Source: Endozoicomonas sp. GU-1 (lineage in GTDB: Bacteria > Pseudomonadota > Gammaproteobacteria > Pseudomonadales > Endozoicomonadaceae). Taken from it: a DNA stretch of 64,000 bases. Below are positions 25,944-32,858 of this stretch, in pieces. A program made the position numbers and the translations under genes. Position 1 is the first letter of the stretch. The number at the start of each line of letters is the position of its first letter. The DNA is taken from NCBI RefSeq assembly GCF_027366395.1, contig NZ_CP114771.1:1-64000 (forward strand). The letters are read 5' to 3'. The notes below the pieces were generated by a model, which did not search any database, had not been told where the DNA came from, and saw nothing but the letters and a program-made list of their open reading frames with translations.

Positions 25944-26465
25944 ATGAAAAACACCAATCAAACCATCGGTGCAATGAATCCGGAAGTCAGCCCCGAAGCT
26001 CTGGACGCCATTGCTGAAGCCCTGCAGGAATCACGACTGACCATGGCTGACTACGCCCGGGCAACAGAAGACCTTTACCACTGTGCCATCCAGGGCACCG
26101 GCACCAGTAGGGCAGCGGCACAGCTGTTGCTCAGTGCCTACAACGGCAGCAACTGGCAGCTGGACATCACCGACCTGTGCCTGTTGCACGGCAACCTGAA
26201 AAAACAGGCCCTGATCTTTATCGAGTGTCGGTTAACCCTGGGAGAAGAACCCCATCGGGTGCTGGGCAGTGGTGACAAGAAATTTTTTGCCCTGGCACGC
26301 CAGTGGCGACGCTACCACATCCGCAACCGCTGGAAGCAAATCTGCTGGGAATGCGCCGGTTCGGGCAAGGCTTTTGTGAATCCCGACGATGATAACGACG
26401 ACAGAACCAAAACCTGCCCGGAGTGCGGGGGTGAAGGCCTGCTGGCAGAAGTGGAGTCTTTCTGA
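25944..26465 (+). CDS. Phage protein with DnaJ-like zinc motif
   Basis: 173 residues, with AGGGAAACACC before the ATG. Mostly helical (about 1-125), then a C-terminal zinc-binding pair of CxxCxGxG-like motifs: CWECAGSGKAF and TCPECGGEG separated by an Asp-rich turn. This is the arrangement found in DnaJ cysteine-rich repeats, used here for protein or nucleic-acid binding. The stop overlaps the start of the next gene. Confidence 0.7.
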   Translation: MKNTNQTIGAMNPEVSPEALDAIAEALQESRLTMADYARATEDLYHCAIQGTGTSRAAAQLLLSAYNGSNWQLDITDLCLLHGNLKKQALIFIECRLTLGEEPHRVLGSGDKKFFALARQWRRYHIRNRWKQICWECAGSGKAFVNPDDDNDDRTKTCPECGGEGLLAEVESF

Positions 26466-26752
26466 TGGATTTCGAGGCATTCAAGCGCACACCGCAAAGT
26501 CGCCAGAAAGACCATGACGACATTGCCCGGCAAATTGAAGCGTTTCTTGAAGCGGGTGGCGAGATCCGGTTGATACCTGCCGGGTTGGGTAAAGACTCCC
26601 CGGTCGCCCGTGCGTTCAGGATCAAGTCGGAGAAAACGAGGGCAACCCGGAAGCCATTGCCCAAAACAAAAACAGCCAGGGCGGCCACCCTGGCTGAGAT
26701 ACCAACCTTTGTCACTCTCTACCCGAGAACCCCAAAAGGAGCGAAATCGTGA
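26465..26752 (+). CDS. Small basic phage protein, unknown function
   Basis: 95 residues. An acidic helical N-terminus (IARQIEAFLEAGGEIRLIPAG) is followed by a Lys/Arg/Thr-rich tail. The segment IEAFLEAGGEIRLIP is found in several phage proteins of unknown role. The stop overlaps the next gene start as GTGA. Confidence 0.6.
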   Translation: MDFEAFKRTPQSRQKDHDDIARQIEAFLEAGGEIRLIPAGLGKDSPVARAFRIKSEKTRATRKPLPKTKTARAATLAEIPTFVTLYPRTPKGAKS

Positions 26753-26898
26753 GCAACTTTCAAGAAGCCGTCTTCCTGAAATACCAGCGTCAGTATCGTA
26801 TTAAGCATACCAGAAAGGCCCGCCGGTTGTCCGGAGTCCTGGTCAGCCTGGCATTAGGGCTGGTTACTGTCTCTCACCTGGTGGGAGGGCTGGCATGA
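26749..26898 (+). CDS. 49-residue single-span membrane protein
   Basis: GTG start with AAAAGGAG 7 bp upstream. A basic N-terminus (KYQRQYRIKHTRKARR) leads to one hydrophobic helix (GVLVSLALGLVTVSHLVGG). The stop overlaps the next ATG by ATGA, so it is coupled to the membrane protein that follows. Function unknown. Confidence 0.6.
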   Translation: MSNFQEAVFLKYQRQYRIKHTRKARRLSGVLVSLALGLVTVSHLVGGLA

Positions 26899-27788
26899 AA
26901 CTGAGCGAGCTGTCTTTTGAAGGCGTCGCTCTGCTGGCAACCGGGGCGGTTCTCGCCCTGGTCTCCACCGGGGCACTGGTCAAACTGCTGACCAGCTTGC
27001 CGTTGAATGGTTTGGAAACTGCACTCTCTGTGCTGGCGGGTATCGGGCTGCAAAGCGGTCTTTACCTGCTGGCCCGCCAGGGTGATCTGTTCTCCAGATT
27101 GATCACCACCATTTTGTTGCTGGTCTCGGTGCTGGCCTCCACTGCCTTTGTGGAAATGGCCTGGCAACGGCATCAGCACCAGATCAGCCTGAACCACCAA
27201 CAACAGCAGGCCGGATCGGAACAGGCACAACTGCTGCGCCAGCAACTGACCACGGTGCAACAGGAGATTGACCTGCGGATGTCCGTGGCCGGTCGTGATA
27301 CGGCTGGCAACTTCACCACCCGGGGCTTGCAACAGCTGGACAACCTGGCCCCACTGCGCAACCAGGCCAGCGAACTGGCGGCGCAATTGCAGGCACTGAA
27401 TCACCATGATGCGACCACCGGAGCGGATAGCGGCAGTGTGCAGGCGTTGCTCAGTGGTTCACACCGGTTCGCCCGTCTCGGATTGTTTGCCGTGATCGCC
27501 CTGTTGATCGATGTGGTGGCGCTCTGTTGCTTTTCCCGGTTGGGACAGCTGCATCGCTTGGTGAATCAGGGTGGATCACTGCCTGTGCCAACTGCACCGA
27601 ACGAACAAACCACGCCAGTGGAACGGATCAAACATCGGGTACTGCGTGGCGATCTGGGGGCACAACCCAGCCAGCGGCAATTGATCGATGAAGTGAAAAC
27701 CGCGTTCCGGGAACTGTCCGACGATGGGCAGCTGATCAAGAACGGCCAGTATTTTGAACTGCGCATCGATGCCAGGGGGATGGGATGA
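26895..27788 (+). CDS. Membrane protein with coiled coil, unknown function
   Basis: 297 residues: three membrane helices (about 10-33, 42-60, 66-87), a Gln-rich coiled coil (about 92-170), a fourth helix (193-213), and a charged C-terminal domain of about 80 residues (IKHRVLRGDLGAQPSQRQLIDE) that looks helix-turn-helix-like. It is coupled by overlap to the small membrane protein upstream and to the gene downstream. A P2-like prophage early region does not normally need such a protein; candidate roles are superinfection exclusion or membrane anchoring of replication. No family is recognised. Confidence 0.6.
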   Translation: MKLSELSFEGVALLATGAVLALVSTGALVKLLTSLPLNGLETALSVLAGIGLQSGLYLLARQGDLFSRLITTILLLVSVLASTAFVEMAWQRHQHQISLNHQQQQAGSEQAQLLRQQLTTVQQEIDLRMSVAGRDTAGNFTTRGLQQLDNLAPLRNQASELAAQLQALNHHDATTGADSGSVQALLSGSHRFARLGLFAVIALLIDVVALCCFSRLGQLHRLVNQGGSLPVPTAPNEQTTPVERIKHRVLRGDLGAQPSQRQLIDEVKTAFRELSDDGQLIKNGQYFELRIDARGMG

Positions 27789-27946
27789 ACATCAACGAGC
27801 AGGCAAGGCTTTCCATCAACCTGGAACTGGAAACCCTGCAACAACAAGAAAGGCTCACGCCAGCACAACATCGACGGAAAGTGGCGCTGTTGGTCTGGCT
27901 GGGGGAATTGAAAGACTTGATTGACCATGTGGAGAAAAAGCAATGA
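27785..27946 (+). CDS. 53-residue helical phage protein
   Basis: ATGA overlaps at both ends support it as a real gene. The Gln/Leu/Glu-rich sequence (LELETLQQQERLTPAQHRRK) predicts helices. No function is recognised. Confidence 0.6.
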   Translation: MNINEQARLSINLELETLQQQERLTPAQHRRKVALLVWLGELKDLIDHVEKKQ

Positions 27947-28698
27947 GCGTAACCAAACTCACCAGTAACCAATCAGCCTGGTTTGAGAATGCCAGCGAAG
28001 CCGAAAGAAAGGCATTCATGAGTAAAGGCCCTGTGGAATTTGCTACCTACTGCAATATCGAAAACGGCTCCATGTCTTATGCACCCACTGTTCGTGGCAT
28101 ACGGGTTGGTAATCGGATGGAAGACAGTGACAAGGTTCTGGAAGTTGCAGAAGCCTTTTTTCAGAAATTACAAACGGAATCTTTACCTGTGCTGGATGAA
28201 CGTGCCCTGGGTATTGATGGCGAATGTCTTAAACAGGCAGAGCTTTGTTATGACAAGGATCTGAGAATTGAAAACGTGCTCCACCTGGGTTCACTGCTGT
28301 CAACCGATGCTTTTGAGGGGCGTCATTTTGACGGGGCGATGGAGGCGTTTATCGATACGCTGATCGACCCTGATTTGAACCTTGAGCCATCTATGCAGCC
28401 TCTGCGGACTGATCTGGATGATGAAGAGCTTGACGACTACGGCGCAGGAAACTGCATCGCAGAACACTTGCTGCACAAGAACATTCAGGGCTTCGCTTTG
28501 CAGGCTCGTCGCCCGGTATTCACCTGGCACTCTGAAACATCAAAAGGCTTCAGCTGGGGGTGGACTCGGTCAGCCTGGGTTTACGGTGAATCTTTTGAAG
28601 AAGCATTTGTGAACGCAGTCGCCTGGGCAGATCGGATGGAAGAGTTCGAGAAAAACAAATTTCTGGAATCACAAAAAACAGCTAAAGCTGGGAATTAA
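27943..28698 (+). CDS. Acidic phage protein, unknown function
   Basis: 251 residues, strongly acidic, with several Trp near the C-terminus (FTWHSETSKGFSWGWTRSAWVYG). No nucleotide-binding or catalytic motif found. It follows the previous gene with a 4-bp overlap and is followed after 2 bp by another acidic protein. Acidic proteins of early phage operons sometimes mimic DNA or block host defences; that is speculation here. Confidence 0.65.
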   Translation: MSVTKLTSNQSAWFENASEAERKAFMSKGPVEFATYCNIENGSMSYAPTVRGIRVGNRMEDSDKVLEVAEAFFQKLQTESLPVLDERALGIDGECLKQAELCYDKDLRIENVLHLGSLLSTDAFEGRHFDGAMEAFIDTLIDPDLNLEPSMQPLRTDLDDEELDDYGAGNCIAEHLLHKNIQGFALQARRPVFTWHSETSKGFSWGWTRSAWVYGESFEEAFVNAVAWADRMEEFEKNKFLESQKTAKAGN

Positions 28699-28700
28699 TA

Positions 28701-29156
28701 ATGACCAAATTTATGGACAGACCTGCGGACTCAAAGATTCATCCAGTCACTTTTAACCGTGACAAGATCCGTGCGCAAATCGATGAAAGCGTTTCTGATC
28801 AGCTTCGTGAAGAGTACGACGAAGATCTCTTTGAAAGTCATTTGGATGAAATAACCAATCAGGTTATTGCAAAGCTGGAAGGTAACTTTGTCTTTATTAG
28901 CCAGAACGACTTTGACTGGCAGGTACAGCACTACGGCGAAGGGGAATATTTCAACGATGCCAAGCCCGGCGACCTGCTCTGGTTTGATGGGGAATTGTAT
29001 TGTGACCATATCACCGTTAATGGCTACTGGGAGGAAGCCTGCCAGAAAGATGACCGAACTCTGGAGGAGGTTGGAGACTCAGTCCTCTATTTCATGTGTT
29101 GGGCAATGCTGCCAAATCCTGATGTGAAGAAAGCAGAAGGGGAGAACCAAGCATGA
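28701..29156 (+). CDS. Acidic phage protein, unknown function
   Basis: 151 residues, with an Asp/Glu-rich middle (LREEYDEDLFESHLDEI) and aromatic C-terminal half (LLWFDGELYCDHITVNGYWEEA). No known domain. It overlaps the next gene by 4 bp. Confidence 0.6.
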   Translation: MTKFMDRPADSKIHPVTFNRDKIRAQIDESVSDQLREEYDEDLFESHLDEITNQVIAKLEGNFVFISQNDFDWQVQHYGEGEYFNDAKPGDLLWFDGELYCDHITVNGYWEEACQKDDRTLEEVGDSVLYFMCWAMLPNPDVKKAEGENQA

Positions 29157-29551
29157 CCACCATATTCGCCAACGTAAGGCCAGAATCCAAGTATTTCGAC
29201 GGTCAGGCGCAGGACCAGCCGTTCCCCGTTCAGTTTGTGCCGGATATCGGCGGCTATCACTGGAGCGGTGGTATCGGCGGCCAGTACCGCACTGCAGACC
29301 TTTACTTTTTCATGGAAGTGAAGGTTCGGGGAGAAGTAGAACTGATGCGGTTTGAAGTGGTGAACCCTTCCGACCTAAACGAGCTGGAACTGACCAAGCT
29401 GTCGGTACTGAAGGGTGTTGGCAGGGACTGGGGATCCTACTACTGGGAAAAGGTCATCAAGGTGTTAAACGCGATTCTCAGGCAAGCCCGCAAAGAACAT
29501 AAGGCACAGTTGGCCAGAGAACAAGAGGGACGGGAAAACGATCGCTGGTGA
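29153..29551 (+). CDS. Phage protein, unknown function
   Basis: 132 residues. A Gly/Tyr-rich beta-like N-terminal half (DIGGYHWSGGIGGQYRTADLYF) precedes a helical, charged C-terminus. No family is recognised. ATGA overlap with the gene before it. Confidence 0.6.
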   Translation: MTTIFANVRPESKYFDGQAQDQPFPVQFVPDIGGYHWSGGIGGQYRTADLYFFMEVKVRGEVELMRFEVVNPSDLNELELTKLSVLKGVGRDWGSYYWEKVIKVLNAILRQARKEHKAQLAREQEGRENDRW

Positions 29552-29590
29552 TTGAATAAAAAGGTGTTCTCACGGGCAACCGTGGGAACC

Positions 29591-29812
29591 ATGAGGAATT
29601 CTTTCTTGGATATAAAGATGGAAAAAGCAAATCCTGTTCAAACAAGACAATCGCTTCGTTTGGCAAGCGATCTGGCAAAACATGGCGTTCCATTTGTACC
29701 AGTGGTTTTCGCAAGTGAAGCGACTCGGCAGAAATTGATAAAGATCATGGAGGAAGAACTTGAAAAAATGGAATCAGAAGCACTCACGCAGGAGGAATCA
29801 GTCAATGGCTGA
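29591..29812 (+). CDS. Small phage protein, unknown function
   Basis: 73 residues from ATG 29591; a TTG at 29552 or the ATG before MEKANPV are alternatives. Sequence such as TRQSLRLASDLAKHGVPFVPVVF followed by an acidic helix. It overlaps the next gene by 8 bp. Together they form a two-gene unit flanked by inverted copies of TGGGAACCATG (29583 and 30032). Confidence 0.5.
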   Translation: MRNSFLDIKMEKANPVQTRQSLRLASDLAKHGVPFVPVVFASEATRQKLIKIMEEELEKMESEALTQEESVNG

Positions 29813-30026
29813 GAAGTATTACACTGTTTCAGGGAATATCAGTTTGCACTTTGAAACTGACACCAAAGTGGATGCCAAAGCGTTTGAAAAGAAACTCGGC
29901 AAAGCCATTGAAGATTGTGTCTGTGAGCTGCTGCATGCAGAAAAAATCGAAGACAATAATATTCATTTGACCAATGTCAGCTGGGTTGATGTCACTGAAG
30001 AAGAGTATGAACTCGAAACGGATTAA
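29805..30026 (+). CDS. Small acidic phage protein
   Basis: 73 residues from ATG 29805, chosen for AGGAGGAA 6-7 bp upstream. Alternating beta-like sequence (KYYTVSGNISLHFETDTKVD), a Cys-containing helix (AIEDCVCELLHA) and a beta hairpin give a ferredoxin-like pattern. Function unknown. Confidence 0.6.
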   Translation: MAEKYYTVSGNISLHFETDTKVDAKAFEKKLGKAIEDCVCELLHAEKIEDNNIHLTNVSWVDVTEEEYELETD

Positions 30027-30034
30027 ATAACCAT

Positions 30035-30060
30035 GGTTCCCATGCCTCAGCATGGGAACC
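30035..30060 (+). repeat. Perfect 11-bp-arm hairpin
   Basis: GGTTCCCATGC, CTCA loop, GCATGGGAACC, placed 14 bp before the next start codon. No U-tract follows, so it is more likely an RNA structure affecting translation or stability than a full terminator. The arm also complements 29583-29593. Confidence 0.65.
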
Positions 30061-30073
30061 CAAAGGACTCAAC

Positions 30074-30310
30074 ATGCAAACCCCAAGATACCAAATGCAA
30101 ACCGACTTCTTCACCCCGGGGCAGGCCAATGCCTTGCTCTGGTCAGCTGAAGGAAAGACTCAACTGGAAATAGCCACGATCTATTCCAGAGCCCCACAAA
30201 CCATCCAGTTTTATCTGGTGCAGGCCAAAGAGAAACTTGGAGCGACAACCGTTGCTGAGGCCATTGCTCTCTGCTTTGCCAAAGGGTTTATGTCAGCGAA
30301 ACCCATATAA
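30074..30310 (+). CDS. LuxR/GerE-type helix-turn-helix protein
   Basis: 78 residues forming only the DNA-binding domain: FTPGQANALLWSAEGKTQLEIA, then RAPQTIQFYLVQAKEKLGATTVAEAIALCFAKG. This matches the four-helix GerE fold, with the recognition helix near QTIQFYLVQAKEKL. It has no sensor domain. It probably regulates phage or host genes; a hairpin precedes it. Confidence 0.75.
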   Translation: MQTPRYQMQTDFFTPGQANALLWSAEGKTQLEIATIYSRAPQTIQFYLVQAKEKLGATTVAEAIALCFAKGFMSAKPI

Positions 30311-30323
30311 AAAGGAAATAAGG

Positions 30324-30620
30324 ATGACAGTTAAACGCCCCCAAATGGTCACCTTGGAACTGGAAGACCTTGCCGATCTGTGCAAAGGCCCATCCAAAAC
30401 CGAGGACTACATCAACCGCCTGGAGCAATCCAACGACAGCAGTTATGCACTTCTGGATCAGCGAATGAACCAGGTAAAACAGATGCACAAGGAGAATGTA
30501 AAACTGAAAAGCAAACTGCTGCTGTTCAAAGATGTGCTGGATATTTGCATCAAACGAGAGCCGGATTTATCGCCCCAGGAATGGCAAACGATAAAAAGGG
30601 TGTATGAGTTGGTGAATTAG
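30324..30620 (+). CDS. Phage protein with coiled coil, unknown function
   Basis: 98 residues from ATG 30324 (AAGGAAATAAGG upstream). The central heptad-like region (LDQRMNQVKQMHKENVKLKSKLLLFKDVL) predicts a coiled coil. No family is recognised. Confidence 0.6.
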   Translation: MTVKRPQMVTLELEDLADLCKGPSKTEDYINRLEQSNDSSYALLDQRMNQVKQMHKENVKLKSKLLLFKDVLDICIKREPDLSPQEWQTIKRVYELVN

Positions 30621-30792
30621 GGGACAAAGCCGGATTTAAACAGCCATTGTCATCCATTAGCCATTTAAAAAAACAAACCGTTAAAAATGGACAGTATAGA
30701 AGGGAATATGAACTGCCACTTGTGCGAATAGGAGTACGATGGTTTCGGTGTTTAAATCCTGACAAACATTAACAACCGGAGATGAAAAAAGA

Positions 30793-31128
30793 ATGACCAA
30801 AATTGATTTAAGTAAACCCGGTACCGCTCTGGTGATGAAGCGGACCGATAAAACCTTTCATCGAATCTCGGTACCCTGTTTTGATCCGCTGCTGGATCTC
30901 GACGCCAGGGATGATCGGCTGAACGAAGCTGTGGAGATTCTTTCTCTGCTGATCGCGGTCACCGAATCCATTAAACCAGGGAACTGCACCGATGAAGCCA
31001 TGGCCGGAGCTGCTACCATGTTGCGCCGTGCCATCAACCTGATCAGCGGCGATATTCAGGAGGTGCCATCGCCATTTGATGAATCACCCTCTGAGGATCT
31101 GGTCGCCTGCAAATCAGAAATCGCCTGA
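30793..31128 (+). CDS. Phage early protein, unknown function
   Basis: 111 residues preceded by a 172-bp AT-rich gap with no gene. CCGGAGATGAAAAAAGA before the ATG can serve as a weak ribosome site. Helical C-terminal half (AVEILSLLIAVTES, AMAGAATMLRRAINLI), a pattern seen in small phage proteins. Its last 73 bp overlap the convergent Arc-like gene. Confidence 0.6.
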   Translation: MTKIDLSKPGTALVMKRTDKTFHRISVPCFDPLLDLDARDDRLNEAVEILSLLIAVTESIKPGNCTDEAMAGAATMLRRAINLISGDIQEVPSPFDESPSEDLVACKSEIA

Positions 31129-31340
31129 CGCAGTACCTTTAACTCTTCCAGTACCTGTTCCATCTGATCTTCCTGATGAAAGGATCGTTCCAGCCGGTAC
31201 AGGTACTCGGCATTCTGGGAGCGTTTGCTCTCCCGCGCAGACTGTTCAATTCGCTCTTTCAGCTCTTCAGGAATGCGCAGGTTAAAAACCGGGAATGTTC
31301 TGCTCACGATGGCCAGTAATCGTTTCAGGAAAAATGGCAT
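31056..31340 (-). CDS. Arc-like ribbon-helix-helix regulator
   Basis: 94 residues. FPVFNLRIPEELKERIEQSARESKRSQNAEYLYRLERSF is an Arc/Mnt-type ribbon-helix-helix with a beta strand, two helices and the N-A-E-Y signature. A helical tail follows (QVLEELKVLRQAISDLQA). A 23-bp palindrome 25 bp upstream (31365-31387) is its likely operator. It sits between early and late genes on the late-regulator strand. Confidence 0.82.
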   Translation of the reverse strand: MPFFLKRLLAIVSRTFPVFNLRIPEELKERIEQSARESKRSQNAEYLYRLERSFHQEDQMEQVLEELKVLRQAISDLQATRSSEGDSSNGDGTS

Positions 31341-31364
31341 TGTATGACCTCTGTTTTTGTGGGG

Positions 31365-31387
31365 TGTAGTGTCACGGTGACACTACA
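31365..31387. promoter_or_regulatory. 23-bp perfect palindromic operator
   Basis: TGTAGTGTCAC, one central base, GTGACACTACA. Arms of 11 bp are perfect. Placement just upstream of the Arc-like gene and downstream of the Ogr-like gene fits an autoregulatory operator. Confidence 0.7.
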
Positions 31388-31464
31388 GATTAACCAATAG
31401 GTAAAAAAAAACCGCCAGACCTTAAGGTGCAGCGGTAAAAAGTGCCATGCAGTAAACGGGAAAC

Positions 31465-31713
31465 CTACAGGGGAAACTGTGCCATCAACTGATTCCGTTC
31501 ATCACTGGGCATAGCCCGGAGCAACTGGGCCAGCATCTCTTTCATATTGTTGATGGGGGGCTGGGTATCGTGCTTGTGGGCGACTGTCATAACAAAACCG
31601 GCCTGGCACTCTTCGTTATTACACCGACAGTACAGCTCAGCAACAGACGGGCTCAAACGGTTGCTGGCGGTGATCACTGATTTATTCTGGCAGTGTGGGC
31701 AAAGTACCCGCAT
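31465..31713 (-). CDS. Ogr/Delta-like zinc-finger late activator
   Basis: 82 residues from ATG 31713 (a 94-codon start is possible). MRVLCPHCQNKSVITASNRLS, then LYCRCNNEECQAGFVMTVAH gives the C-x2-C...C-x4-C zinc finger with the Arg-rich turn typical of P2 Ogr and P4 Delta. Ogr recruits RNA polymerase to late promoters of the head, tail and lysis genes. The remaining C-terminal part is divergent and Met/Gln-rich. Confidence 0.85.
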   Translation of the reverse strand: MRVLCPHCQNKSVITASNRLSPSVAELYCRCNNEECQAGFVMTVAHKHDTQPPINNMKEMLAQLLRAMPSDERNQLMAQFPL

Positions 31714-31811
31714 GTTTGATACCTGTTGTGCGTGAAAACCAACGGACATTTTACAGAGGTCTTATGTGAATATATAGCGTTCACCGGGGGTTTATACTTA
31801 ATTAAAAAGTG

Positions 31812-32855
31812 TCACTCAGGGAATTCAAAGGTAAATCGGGCATGGGCAGGCAACCGGCTGTTCACTTCCTGGAAGGGCATGGCCATAGCCCGGACTTCGT
31901 TGCGGGTGTACACCACATCGATCTTTTCAATATCCCCAAAGCCGCCAGCATTTTCCGGTTTCAGTGCAGCAAGGGCCGGGTGCATCCGGTGGCCGACAAT
32001 CACATCATCGGCGGAAATATTCTTGATCCGTTCAAATTCATCTTTCTGGGAGATATCCCCCACGGGGATCACTTGCACTCCTTTGTCTTTGCCGTTGGGA
32101 ATATTGACGTAGAGGGATTGGAAGTTTCCTACGCCTTTACCCTGGGCAACTTTCTCCCGGATATTCTGTTCTACCTTGGGATCAATGGCCGGATCGGTGG
32201 TGTAAAGGATGTACCCGATATGGCATCCGTTGGCAAAGTAGCGACGACGGAACAGGGTGGAATCTTCATTCAGTAAAATAGACTGCATAGCACACAGCCA
32301 TTCCGGCACTCCGTAGAATTGTTGCCCGGTGTCGTAATCCATAATGTGCAGGATCTCACCGGGAGCAAACTCAATCTGTTGACCGTTTTTACCCAGCTGC
32401 AGGTATTGGCTCTGGCCGTCTTCCGTGTCTTTCATTTTGCGGATATTCAGGGCAGGCACATGCACCAGCCTTGTGATGGTGCCGAAATAGTCGGTAAAAA
32501 TTTTGAAGTAGGCATTGCCGAACACCATAAAATCCAGGGCAGCGGCTCGGAAATCCGCCAGGCTGATCACCTGGGTTTCGACAAAATACTGCGCCAGCTT
32601 ATTCCGTTTAAAGCCAATGGCGGCACCGTGATGGGCATTGGCATGGCGCAGACGGGACAGCATCTTCATGCAAATGGGTGGCTGGTAATACTTGCCCCAC
32701 GGATCCAGAAACGTGCCCAGCATATCCAACAGGCTTTTGCCCATAACGGGTTCCGGTGCAGCAATGCTGAACTCTACAGAACCGTTCGGGGTTTCGATGA
32801 TGTCAGAGCTGGCTGTATTGGCCTGGGGCTTCTGTGGTTTGTTCTTTCGTGACAT
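31812..32855 (-). CDS. Phage portal protein (P2 GpQ type)
   Basis: 347 residues, the usual P2 portal length. YYQPPICMKMLSRLRHANAHHGAAIGFKRN, FGNAYFKIF and HPALAALKPENAGGFGDIEK are family landmarks. Twelve copies form the DNA entry vertex of the procapsid. It is transcribed leftward after the terminase gene with a 3-bp gap, the arrangement of Q and P in P2 and HP1. Confidence 0.93.
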   Translation of the reverse strand: MSRKNKPQKPQANTASSDIIETPNGSVEFSIAAPEPVMGKSLLDMLGTFLDPWGKYYQPPICMKMLSRLRHANAHHGAAIGFKRNKLAQYFVETQVISLADFRAAALDFMVFGNAYFKIFTDYFGTITRLVHVPALNIRKMKDTEDGQSQYLQLGKNGQQIEFAPGEILHIMDYDTGQQFYGVPEWLCAMQSILLNEDSTLFRRRYFANGCHIGYILYTTDPAIDPKVEQNIREKVAQGKGVGNFQSLYVNIPNGKDKGVQVIPVGDISQKDEFERIKNISADDVIVGHRMHPALAALKPENAGGFGDIEKIDVVYTRNEVRAMAMPFQEVNSRLPAHARFTFEFPE

Positions 32856-32858
32856 TCG

